DNA of 64,000 nucleotides from CAVQCT01 sp964520865. GTDB lineage: Bacteria > Zixibacteria > MSB-5A5 > GN15 > FEB-12. Below the pieces are notes generated by a model, which ran no database searches, had not been told where the DNA came from, and saw nothing but the letters and a program-made list of their open reading frames with translations. The stretch lies in contig CAZFOY010000001.1 in the NCBI GenBank assembly GCA_964520865.1, positions 62,001 through 126,000 on the forward strand. Direction: 5' to 3'. A program made the position numbers and the translations under genes. This document shows positions 16,151 to 24,235 of this stretch, in pieces; position 1 is the first letter of the stretch, and each line of letters starts with the position of its first letter.

Positions 16151-19100
16151 TTGACCACCGCCAGTTTCAATCGGGCATGTTCATCGGTGTCGGCGTTGCG
16201 CACCGAGACGATATAGACTCCGTTGAAAACCGTCACCCCTTCCTCGTTCCGGCCGTCCCAATAGACGAAATTTTCTCCCGCCCGTCCGCCTTCACTGCCC
16301 GAAGTATAATCCTTCGCATATACTTTTTCCCCGGTGAGCGTGAAGATCCGGAACTCGACGGTCGCATCCGACGGCAGTTCATAGCTGAATTCAAGCGGAG
16401 TTTGAGAAGGATCGGACGGGTCGAACGGGTTTGTCTTCACGAGGAAGGAAGACTCGAGACCGGCTCCCTTAATCGCAAGCGCTTCCTGCATTATGGAACT
16501 ACCCGGCTGGTCGGATGCGATTTCAGGCGATTGCCCGGCATTCGGGCCGGCAATGAACGTGGCATTAATCTGATCTTTGGCCAACTCAAGTTTCAGCGTT
16601 TCGACTTTGGTGTCTTTCAGTTCCGCCACAAAATTCAGGGTACGGCTTCGTCCCGCATTCAATTGGAAGTGGTCGAACGTGAATACCAGGCGGTTGTCGC
16701 TTGCCGTTGTCATGGCCACTTTAATTCCGTTCTCGAAGAATCCGGTATTACCGATATTCACAATACTCCGAACGTCGACCGGAACGCCTCTGCCATCGCG
16801 AGCCAGGATTTCGATCGTGTTCACGACTATATCCGAGAGCGGCGAGGCTCCGCTGTTGGTCAACTCAAGATCGAAAATCTCCTGACTTCGCCCGGGCAAA
16901 ATGAGCGTGGACCCGACCGGCCTCGCGTTTACCACCAACTGCCCTTCGGAGGAGATGACCCGGATGCTCACATTGAACGAAGTATCTTCGATGGAGGGTC
17001 GGTCTCCGATGTTCACGTCGTTCGGCACGCTGGTGAGTGTAAATTCAAGGCTCAGCGTGGTATCGTAATTCGGAGATATGAATGAAAAGCTGACCGGTTT
17101 GTCGGCCGAGATTGTCCCGGTAAGGGTATCGGGGCCATCCTTGTCGAACCCGGCTTCAATTATCCGATAGGTTCCATCCGTAATAGCCGCCTGACCACTG
17201 TTGGCAAGAACGACACTCAGCTCAAATGCGCTGCCGTAGTCGATGACCGACGTTCCGGCGCCAAGCAGGCTGTAAGACAGGTTAAGATCGGCCGGCGTTT
17301 CGATCGTAATGAACGCAATATTATCGACCGGCGGACTTTGTCCAACATCGGACGAAACGACCTCGGTTCGAAATACTTCTGCCTGTTGCGGTTCTGTCGC
17401 CGCGGTAACATCGAAATAAACTTCGGACGTATCATGCGCTCCGAGATCCCGCACCACCATATCCGGGTCGAAGCTTGAATTTCCGTCGGTCGAGAGTCGC
17501 ACCGTCAACGAGTCGATAGGGGTCGAAGATATATTCTCAAGCGTGCATAACAGCTGAAATGGCTGCGAAGTATTCACGCGCGGAGCGTTCGGCGCTACCA
17601 CTTCGAGACTCAGTATCCGTACCACCGGGTGTTCCACTACCTGCACCGGCAGTCCTACCGTGTCGAACGGCACCGTGAACAACAGTGTATCAGGAACCCC
17701 CGGCACGCAATAATGCACCGAAGCTGCGACCGACAGGCTCTTACCCGACTGATTCTCCGGAACGAACACGCTAATACTCCGCAAGACATTGGTACCCGGA
17801 ACGAATGTATCATCGGTAGTCTGCAAAATTGTCGAAATGTTGAACGCGTCTCCGGAAAGACTGAAGTCGGTACTGGACGGACAGTAGTACAGAGGTACGG
17901 TGCTCTGCAGATCCAGGTCAAAGCTGAACTCGCTGTCGGTACCGGCAAAGACTGTCGAAGGAGAAAAACTGCCGCTGACATACGAAAAACTCACAGCCGG
18001 AATCACCACGAGCGAATCCGGGTATTCGTTTTCGAGCACATAAAGATTGCCGTTGGATATCACATGATAGGTAACCTTGAGCGCATACGTTGTCGGCGCG
18101 CTCAGGGTGTCGTCGGTGTAGATAGACGCGAGATCGCGGTAGCTTACGGTCTCCGGAGTAAGGTCGCTGTACTCCGGCGAGCCGTCGAACAGAGTGGCGA
18201 AGGGCACTCCCCCGGAGTCATGGGCCAGTTGAATCGCAAGATGGACACTGTCGATCGGTCCATCGAAATCCTGCTTCGCGATGTCGAGAGAGATATTGAA
18301 GCCGTGTCCGGACAGGATCGTATCCGGCTTAAGCGTTCCTTCGGCCACGTTGAGTACAGCCGGACCGGACACCGCGATTTCAAGTCGTAAACTGTCCGTT
18401 ACCGAGTAGGGTTGGCCGCCGGCCACGAACTGCGACGACAGGGAAAACACGATTGTATCCGTCGCCGGATAGGTGATGTGCACCGGGAGCTGTAGCGACA
18501 GAGTGTCGATCAACCCGTCGGCATTTCCGGGCAGTTCGGTTTGAGTCGTACCCCCCTCCCCCGATACATACTGACAGGTCAGCACTACGGGAACAGCCGG
18601 AATGAGATTGCCGCTATTCTGTACCGGCACCTTGACCGTGACGAGGTGACCGGCGGTGACGCTGCTTACTGTTCTGCCGCTGATATCCAGAGCATCTTTG
18701 ATATCGTATCCATTGAAGTGGACGGTGATCGTATTCGAAGTGATCGCTCCGTTGGTGGCATAGATATCGGAAGCGGCAGTCAATCCAAGATAGCGTACAT
18801 TTGCCAGCAGAAGCCGGACGACACCGCCTATCTGCAGGCTGTTGCTGTTGAGTACGCTCGGCGTTAGTTCGCCTTCGCTGCTGACCAGAGTGATCGGGTT
18901 GGCGGCGAGGTCATAATCTTTCATCAAGTTGTTGTAATGATCGTAAAGAATAATCGAAGCGGCCGCGCGAAGGGGTGTGGCGACAAACTGCGTGTCCGCG
19001 ATGTTGAGCACCATTCGCTCAAGATCCCCCGCCACCACCGTGATCAGTCCCGAGCGTCCGGAGATTCCGCCCGACAGGGCTACAACAGTTCCGGTTCCCA

Positions 19101-19821
19101 CTTTCGTCGCCGTAAGCGTGGAGTCGGTAAAGAATCCGATGCAATTGGTGCAAGCTTCGAGTGTCCACCGGAACGTGAGCCCCGAAATCGGATTCCCGAA
19201 CTCATCGTAACCAGTGGCGCTGAAGTCGATGGTATTCCCCGCCCGGACAGTCGTATCGTTGTTCGGCGTAACGGCGATCGAATCAAGGGCGGCAGGAGCA
19301 ATTAAGATCGGATCGAACAGACGCCCCCGGATCGTTCCCGTCGCCGAATCATAGCTGTTGGCGCTAAGATTATAAGATCCGGCGGTCGTGGGGTTGACGA
19401 TCCCGTCGATATCGAACGATTGTACAGCTGCGCTTCCGCCCGCTTCAGAAACTTCCTGTGGTGACAGGCGGAGCTCGATCGCTCGGTTCCCGATGTCGAC
19501 ACGCTGAACATAGTAGACCTGGTCAGAAGATTTGTTTGCGGGACTGCCCGCTCTTACCCTTGAGATATCGAATCCCGGAGGTACGACAATGCGGAGACTC
19601 TGTCCTGATTTCTGTGAAGCGGGATTTGAGGGCGGCTGATAGCTCACATGAAGTCTGGTCGCCTGGCCGGCAACGTTTGAGCTCACACTGACCTGCATAC
19701 TGGCGATCACTGTGGAGTTCTGCTGGCTGGAGGTCGCGGCGGCCGATGTCTGAGCCTGGGAGAATACCGCTGCCGGAAGAAGTGAGAGTGCCAGAAGTAG
19801 AGCGTATTTACCCAATTGCAT
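16147..19821 (-). CDS. Large secreted multi-domain Ig-like protein with FlgD-Ig/T9SS-like C-terminal domain
   Basis: The chosen start (ATG 19819-19821, MQLGKYALLLALSLLPAAVFSQA) gives a standard signal peptide and 1224 aa; the frame extends 18 codons further upstream to another ATG without a ribosome-binding site. The mature part is almost wholly beta-strand, with repeated Ig-like/CARDB-like units (e.g. around 'AGNTIDFSATGYDEFGNPIS' and several 'LVNSG'-type repeats). The last 80 residues (VEFRIFTLTGEKVYA ... NGVYIVSVRNADTDEHARLK) are a FlgD-Ig-like domain of the type used as C-terminal sorting or anchoring modules in the FCB group. It probably ends up on the cell surface; its 4-base overlap with the PorV-like gene supports a joint function. 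No enzyme motif was found. Confidence 0.85.
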   Translation of the reverse strand: MQLGKYALLLALSLLPAAVFSQAQTSAAATSSQQNSTVIASMQVSVSSNVAGQATRLHVSYQPPSNPASQKSGQSLRIVVPPGFDISRVRAGSPANKSSDQVYYVQRVDIGNRAIELRLSPQEVSEAGGSAAVQSFDIDGIVNPTTAGSYNLSANSYDSATGTIRGRLFDPILIAPAALDSIAVTPNNDTTVRAGNTIDFSATGYDEFGNPISGLTFRWTLEACTNCIGFFTDSTLTATKVGTGTVVALSGGISGRSGLITVVAGDLERMVLNIADTQFVATPLRAAASIILYDHYNNLMKDYDLAANPITLVSSEGELTPSVLNSNSLQIGGVVRLLLANVRYLGLTAASDIYATNGAITSNTITVHFNGYDIKDALDISGRTVSSVTAGHLVTVKVPVQNSGNLIPAVPVVLTCQYVSGEGGTTQTELPGNADGLIDTLSLQLPVHITYPATDTIVFSLSSQFVAGGQPYSVTDSLRLEIAVSGPAVLNVAEGTLKPDTILSGHGFNISLDIAKQDFDGPIDSVHLAIQLAHDSGGVPFATLFDGSPEYSDLTPETVSYRDLASIYTDDTLSAPTTYALKVTYHVISNGNLYVLENEYPDSLVVIPAVSFSYVSGSFSPSTVFAGTDSEFSFDLDLQSTVPLYYCPSSTDFSLSGDAFNISTILQTTDDTFVPGTNVLRSISVFVPENQSGKSLSVAASVHYCVPGVPDTLLFTVPFDTVGLPVQVVEHPVVRILSLEVVAPNAPRVNTSQPFQLLCTLENISSTPIDSLTVRLSTDGNSSFDPDMVVRDLGAHDTSEVYFDVTAATEPQQAEVFRTEVVSSDVGQSPPVDNIAFITIETPADLNLSYSLLGAGTSVIDYGSAFELSVVLANSGQAAITDGTYRIIEAGFDKDGPDTLTGTISADKPVSFSFISPNYDTTLSLEFTLTSVPNDVNIGDRPSIEDTSFNVSIRVISSEGQLVVNARPVGSTLILPGRSQEIFDLELTNSGASPLSDIVVNTIEILARDGRGVPVDVRSIVNIGNTGFFENGIKVAMTTASDNRLVFTFDHFQLNAGRSRTLNFVAELKDTKVETLKLELAKDQINATFIAGPNAGQSPEIASDQPGSSIMQEALAIKGAGLESSFLVKTNPFDPSDPSQTPLEFSYELPSDATVEFRIFTLTGEKVYAKDYTSGSEGGRAGENFVYWDGRNEEGVTVFNGVYIVSVRNADTDEHARLKLAVVK

Positions 19822-20114
19822 CGATACCGCGCCTAACCTGTTTATCGTGTGAGTTCTGGTCAATTGACAGTACATATAATCGAAGCAAAGTCCATGCCTC
19901 AGACAGCTTTGGGCGGAATTTAGCGCCGGAATAAATGTCCACCATCCAAAAAGATATCAACATCGGTAACTAAACAACACGCAAGTACTTAGGAAAACTC
20001 GGCGGAGCGGAAGCTGCGTCGCAAAGGTGAGATCAATCTAACTAATCGTAAAGAACAGGGCTCGATATGTAATCGGTTGCACTATTAAACTATGAGTTTG
20101 CAGTTGGCAACAGC

Positions 20115-21008
20115 TCAGCGGTTTTCTGCCTTAGCTATCTGCTCGGCCGCAACGACAGTATTTGCCATTAGCATGGCAATTGTCATCGGCCCGACGCCGC
20201 CCGGCACGGGAGTAATATACGAGGAAATCTCGGAGCATGCATCAAAATCTACATCCCCGACCAACCGGTATCCCTTCTCTTTCGAACTGTCCTCAACCCT
20301 GTTGACACCGACATCGATAATCACGACGCCGGGCTTGACCATGTCTCCGGAAATCATTTGCGGGCGGCCGGTAGCGGCGATAAGAATATCGGCACGACGC
20401 GTAACCTCGACAAGGTTTCTGGTTCGAGAGTGAGCAATAGTGACCGTGGCATTCGCGTTCTTTGCCTTTTGCATGAGCATCGCCGCGACCGGTTTGCCGA
20501 CGATGTTTGACCTTCCCACGACCACGACTTCCTTGCCCTCAGTCTCGATGGCATAGTGCTCCAGCAGCTTCACAACGCCGTGGGGAGTGCAGGGGAGTAA
20601 GCCGCCGCGACCAAGAAGCATCATGCCGACGTTGTACGGATGGAAGCCATCAACATCTTTCTCGGGAACGATCGTCAGGGTAACGGCAAGTTCATCCATA
20701 TGCGAAGGAAGCGGCGACTGCACGAGAATCCCGTGAATCTTCGCATCAGCGTTGAGCCGCTGGACGATGCCCTCCAATTCGCTCTGTGAAATGGAGGGAT
20801 TGCGGCGGATGACCTCGGAATACATACCGAGCTTTCCGCACGCCTTGGCCTTGCTGTTTACGTAGGAAATAGAAGCCGGGTCATCGCCGATCAGGACGGT
20901 AGCCAAACCGGGGATGATACCACGCTCTTTGAGAGCCGCGATGCGACTCTTCAATCCGTTACGAATACTCTTGGCTACTTCTTTTCCATCAATGATTTGT
21001 GCTGACAT
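20115..21008 (-). CDS. folD: Bifunctional methylenetetrahydrofolate dehydrogenase/cyclohydrolase FolD
   Basis: A 297-aa protein with all FolD landmarks: SYVNSKAKACGKLG with the catalytic Lys, ILVQSPLP, PEKDVDGFHPYNVG, GRSNIVGKPVA in the NADP-binding part, and the C-terminal PVPGGVGPMTIAMLMANT signature. It interconverts 5,10-methylene- and 10-formyl-tetrahydrofolate in the cytoplasm. Length and motifs are normal. It starts 8 bases after the YmdB-like gene, so it is the last gene of a zapA-rny-ymdB-folD group. Confidence 0.98.
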   Translation of the reverse strand: MSAQIIDGKEVAKSIRNGLKSRIAALKERGIIPGLATVLIGDDPASISYVNSKAKACGKLGMYSEVIRRNPSISQSELEGIVQRLNADAKIHGILVQSPLPSHMDELAVTLTIVPEKDVDGFHPYNVGMMLLGRGGLLPCTPHGVVKLLEHYAIETEGKEVVVVGRSNIVGKPVAAMLMQKAKNANATVTIAHSRTRNLVEVTRRADILIAATGRPQMISGDMVKPGVVIIDVGVNRVEDSSKEKGYRLVGDVDFDACSEISSYITPVPGGVGPMTIAMLMANTVVAAEQIAKAENR

Positions 21009-21016
21009 ACATAAAC

Positions 21017-21850
21017 CTATGCTTCATTGTCCGTATCCGGCCCGTTCCCCTGAACGGAGGCGAGATCGAAATTCTCACGGAACCGTTCAATAAACAGCGC
21101 CTCGCCTGTGGCCGGATCGATTTTGACGACAACACCGCAAATCTTGACGTCTTCCGAGGCGGTAGAGAAGCGAATAGGCAAACCGGTTAGGAACCGATCG
21201 AGCGATGGTCGGATCTGCATTCCGATCACTGATTCGTGCGGCCCGGTCATTCCGGCATCACTCAGATAAGCAGTGCCGCGCCGGCTGATCGTTTCATCCG
21301 CCGTTTGAACGTGCGTATGGGTCCCCACTACCGCGGAGACGGTTCCGTCAAGGAAATACCAGAGTGCCTGCTTTTCCGAAGTTGCCTCGGCGTGGAAATC
21401 GACGAAGATAATATCCGTCTCCTGGCGCAAAGCCGCTACTTCGCGCTCGGCCGTACGGAAGGGACAATCGATGTCCTTCATGTAGGTCCGCCCCATGACG
21501 TTGAGAATACCGACCTTCACACCGTTCACGGTGTCCACGTACGAGCCGGTACCCGGAACTCCCTTCGGGAAATTGGCGGGGCGAAGCAGACGTGGCTTTT
21601 CTTCGAAGTACTTGAGAATGTCCATCCGGTCCCAGATGTGGTTGCCGGAGGTCTGCATGTCGACGCCGTAGCTGAAGAACTTGCGGGACATTTCCGGCGT
21701 AACGCCAAATCCACCGGCGGCGTTTTCGACGTTGGCAATGACATAGTCGATTTCGTAGCGTTCGCGAAGCGGTTTGATCATGTGGGCCGCCGCCTGACGA
21801 CCTGCTTTACCGCAAATGTCGGCGACAAAGAGAATGTTGAACGATGACAT
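21017..21850 (-). CDS. ymdB: YmdB-like metallophosphoesterase (2',3'-cNMP phosphodiesterase family)
   Basis: A 277-aa calcineurin-like phosphoesterase of the YmdB family: metal ligands are seen in FVADICGKAGRQAA, NVENAAGGFGVT, SGNHIWD, VDFHAEATSEKQA and GTHTHVQTADE. YmdB proteins hydrolyse 2',3'-cyclic nucleotides and commonly follow rny, as here; in Bacillus YmdB influences biofilm versus motility choice. The gap of 71 bases to rny contains an 11-bp perfect hairpin. Confidence 0.93.
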   Translation of the reverse strand: MSSFNILFVADICGKAGRQAAAHMIKPLRERYEIDYVIANVENAAGGFGVTPEMSRKFFSYGVDMQTSGNHIWDRMDILKYFEEKPRLLRPANFPKGVPGTGSYVDTVNGVKVGILNVMGRTYMKDIDCPFRTAEREVAALRQETDIIFVDFHAEATSEKQALWYFLDGTVSAVVGTHTHVQTADETISRRGTAYLSDAGMTGPHESVIGMQIRPSLDRFLTGLPIRFSTASEDVKICGVVVKIDPATGEALFIERFRENFDLASVQGNGPDTDNEA

Positions 21851-21868
21851 CAGAATCAGTCTTTCTAA

Positions 21869-21893
21869 GCAGGGACGGCGGTGCCGTCCCTGC
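21869..21893 (-). repeat. Perfect 11-bp inverted repeat between rny and ymdB
   Basis: GCAGGGACGGC and GCCGTCCCTGC are separated by three bases. There is no T-run on either side, so it is not a standard intrinsic terminator; it may be a dispersed palindromic (REP-like) element or an mRNA-stability hairpin after rny. Confidence 0.6.
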
Positions 21894-21921
21894 GGAATCT
21901 ATGTGACAGAAAACAAGCAGT

Positions 21922-23487
21922 CTATTTGGCGTACTCGGTGGCCCGGGTCTCCCGGATCACCGTGACTTTGATCTGGCCGGGATATTGCATCTCTTTTTCG
22001 ATCTTGTCGGCAATATCAGTCGCCAAAATCGTCGTCCCGAGATCATCGAGGTTTTCGTTTTCGACAATCACTCGGATTTCACGTCCGGCCTGAATCGCAT
22101 ATGCCTTGGCAACCCCCTTGAAGCTGTCGGCCAGTTCTTCGAGCTGCTGGAGTCGCTTGACATAGGCCTCGAGCGGTTCCCGCCGTGCACCGGGTCGCGC
22201 TCCGGAGATGGCATCGGCCGCCTGGACCAAGACCGGGTACGGGCTGTTCATGGGAACATCACCGTGATGCGATTCGATCGCATTGATGACGTATTCGCTT
22301 TCCTTAAAGCGACGCATGAAGTCAGCGCCAATTTGTGTATGTGTGCCTTCGGTTTCGCGGTCGATTGCTTTGCCGATATCGTGAAGCAGGCCGCAACGTT
22401 TGGCAACCTGGGCATCAAGCTCAAGCTCGGCCGCCATCAGGCCGCACAGCATGGCTACTTCTTTGGAGTGGGCGAGAACGTTCTGTCCGTACGACGTACG
22501 GAAATTCAGTTTCCCCATCTGGTAAACGATTTCAGGATGCAGACCGTGAATGCCTAATTCGAAACAGGCCTGTTCGCCCGCCTCGCGGACGATAACTTCC
22601 ATCTCCTTCTGAGCTTTTTCCACGACCTCTTCGATTCGAGTCGGGTGTATTCGTCCGTCGGCGATGAGCTTTTCGAGGGCCATGCGGGCGATCTCGCGAC
22701 GGACCGGGTCGTAGCCGGAGAGGATGACCGCTTCGGGCGTATCATCGACGATGACATCGATTCCGGTTGCCGTTTCGAACGAGCGGATATTTCTTCCTTC
22801 GCGACCGATAATTCGGCCCTTCATTTCGTCGGACGGGAGATTAACGACCGACACGGTGGACTCCACGGTGTGGTCGGCCGCGCAGCGATATATCGCCGAC
22901 AGAATGATCTCTTTGACTTCCTTCTCGGCGTCCTGTTCGGCTTTCTCTTTGATTTCTTTGATATGCGCGGCGGCTTCCGCCTTGGCGGCGTGAATCATAT
23001 TATCCATCAGCTGTCGCTTGGCTTCCTCGGGCGTCATCTGGGCGATCTTCTGAAGTTTGTCGTTCTGGGCATCGATAATCTGGGTGAGTTCGTTCTCTCT
23101 GAGTTCGATCCCCTTTTCGCGGCCGAGGAGATTCTTTTCGCGGGATGAGAATTCGCGGTCGCGGACCTCAAGAAACTCTAATTTCTTCTGCAGGCCGCTC
23201 TGCTGAACATCGAGCCTCTTTTCGAGATCTTCGAGTTCCCGCCGCTTCTTCTCAGACTCGCTTTCGAACTCTGATTTGAGTTTGAGCCACTCTTCTCTGG
23301 CCTCAAGAACCGCTTCCTTCTTGCGGATCTTGGCTTCATTTTCGGCTTCATTGATTATTTTTTTTGCTGCGGCCTCCGCCTCACTCAGCTTCAGCGCGTT
23401 GGCGCGACGAGCGAGGTAGGCAAACAACAGAAACGAGGCTACACCTACAACCGCGGCAATCGCAACAAAGATTACGGTGTCAGTCAT
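21922..23487 (-). CDS. rny: Ribonuclease Y
   Basis: A 521-aa protein of normal length with an N-terminal membrane helix (about 4-26), a long charged coiled coil (about 30-200), a KH domain (DEMKGRIIGREGRNIRSFE, about 215-280) and an HD domain with the metal motif CGLLHDIGKAID (His-Asp pair, about 360-370). RNase Y is a membrane-bound endoribonuclease that starts mRNA decay. GGGAGG stands 5 bases before the ATG, immediately after a 9-bp hairpin that could control access to it. Confidence 0.97.
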   Translation of the reverse strand: MTDTVIFVAIAAVVGVASFLLFAYLARRANALKLSEAEAAAKKIINEAENEAKIRKKEAVLEAREEWLKLKSEFESESEKKRRELEDLEKRLDVQQSGLQKKLEFLEVRDREFSSREKNLLGREKGIELRENELTQIIDAQNDKLQKIAQMTPEEAKRQLMDNMIHAAKAEAAAHIKEIKEKAEQDAEKEVKEIILSAIYRCAADHTVESTVSVVNLPSDEMKGRIIGREGRNIRSFETATGIDVIVDDTPEAVILSGYDPVRREIARMALEKLIADGRIHPTRIEEVVEKAQKEMEVIVREAGEQACFELGIHGLHPEIVYQMGKLNFRTSYGQNVLAHSKEVAMLCGLMAAELELDAQVAKRCGLLHDIGKAIDRETEGTHTQIGADFMRRFKESEYVINAIESHHGDVPMNSPYPVLVQAADAISGARPGARREPLEAYVKRLQQLEELADSFKGVAKAYAIQAGREIRVIVENENLDDLGTTILATDIADKIEKEMQYPGQIKVTVIRETRATEYAK

Positions 23488-23497
23488 CAGGTCCTCC

Positions 23498-23522
23498 CGT
23501 TCGACACAGAGCCTGTCGAACG
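23498..23522 (-). repeat. Hairpin in the rny leader (9-bp inverted repeat)
   Basis: CGTTCGACA and TGTCGAACG flank a 7-base loop. On the rny mRNA the hairpin ends right beside the GGGAGG ribosome-binding site. The sequence resembles the GTTCGACAGGCTC palindromes scattered in many genomes, so a REP-type repeat is as likely as a true regulatory site. Confidence 0.55.
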
Positions 23523-23587
23523 TTCAATCTATTTTGAGAAAAGTGGGAGTGAGAAATAGGGTTGGAGCGGTCAGTCTCTGCCCGGGC

Positions 23588-23881
23588 TCACGCTCTCTCG
23601 GCCAGCGCCCGATCAAGCCGTTCTATCATGGAATCGATGCGGTCACCTAAATGAGCTTGAGATTCGTCAAGCCTGTCCTTGTTCTCGTAAAGCTCCGAGG
23701 CTATCGACATCGCCGCAAGGATGGCAACTTTGTCTCGCGCCGCAACTCGACTGCTGCGCGCCGTTTCCTTCATTTTGGAATCGACAAAATCCGCAACTCT
23801 GGAAATATACGATGGATCGCTTCCCCCGATTATGGGGTACTCTTCACCGTAGATCTTCACCGTTACTTTATTTTCAGTCAT
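23588..23881 (-). CDS. zapA: Cell division protein ZapA
   Basis: A 97-aa protein with the ZapA fold: beta-strand start VTVKIYGEEYPI, SYISRVADFVDSKMKE helix, DKVAILAAMSIASEL, then a C-terminal coiled coil. ZapA cross-links FtsZ filaments at the division ring. It lies just downstream of a small ZapB-like coiled-coil gene and has its own promoter, from which rny, ymdB and folD may also be read. Confidence 0.92.
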   Translation of the reverse strand: MTENKVTVKIYGEEYPIIGGSDPSYISRVADFVDSKMKETARSSRVAARDKVAILAAMSIASELYENKDRLDESQAHLGDRIDSMIERLDRALAERA

Positions 23882-23949
23882 ACACCCAGCGTAGGCTTAT
23901 AGGCAAATACTAACCTTCTATTCTCTTATCCCACCACTATATAGTTGAA

Positions 23950-23979
23950 ATAGTACGAAAACGCTATGAATTAAGTCAA
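23950..23979 (-). promoter_or_regulatory. Sigma-70-type promoter for zapA (and possibly rny-ymdB-folD)
   Basis: TTGACT (23974-23979) and TACTAT (23950-23955) lie 18 bases apart on the minus strand, about 70 bases before the zapA ATG. A run of six T just upstream, after the zapB-like stop, with a weak GAGA/TCTC stem may terminate the pheT transcript. Confidence 0.4.
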
Positions 23980-23993
23980 GTAAAAAAGAGAGC

Positions 23994-24233
23994 TTAGGCC
24001 AGGTTCTCAAGCTGGTCGAGCCGGCTTAGGATACTGGTCAACTTAGTCCTGAGCGCCTCCGACCGATCGCTTTCGGTCGTCCGCAATGCGTCGTACTCCC
24101 GGCGGAGCTTCTGCATCTCTTCTTTCAACTGTTCGTTTTCCTGGTGCAGACCGAGATTCTGTTGTTTCAGTTGTTCGTAGCTCGCAATGAACTGATCGAG
24201 CTTACCCGAGAGCTGATTCAATTTATCTTCCAT
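23994..24233 (-). CDS. Small coiled-coil protein, ZapB-like
   Basis: A 79-aa protein that is almost entirely heptad coiled coil (LNQLSGKLDQFIASYEQLKQ and LRREYDALRTTE) with no Cys or membrane segment. Its size and its position between pheT (2 bases) and zapA match the ZapB-like/‘cell division protein ZapB’ ORFs often seen there. Coiled coils are hard to assign by sequence alone, so the name is contextual. Confidence 0.75.
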   Translation of the reverse strand: MEDKLNQLSGKLDQFIASYEQLKQQNLGLHQENEQLKEEMQKLRREYDALRTTESDRSEALRTKLTSILSRLDQLENLA

Positions 24234-24235
24234 AG

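Noticed and set aside
19822..20114. 293-base gap before the large secreted-protein gene, with a TTACCGATG end resembling the 3' part of a cyclic-di-GMP-I riboswitch
   Set aside because: The conserved upstream parts of that riboswitch (GCAAACC, GGGACGCAAAGCC) are missing on either strand, so the match is chance. I see no clear promoter or terminator here either.
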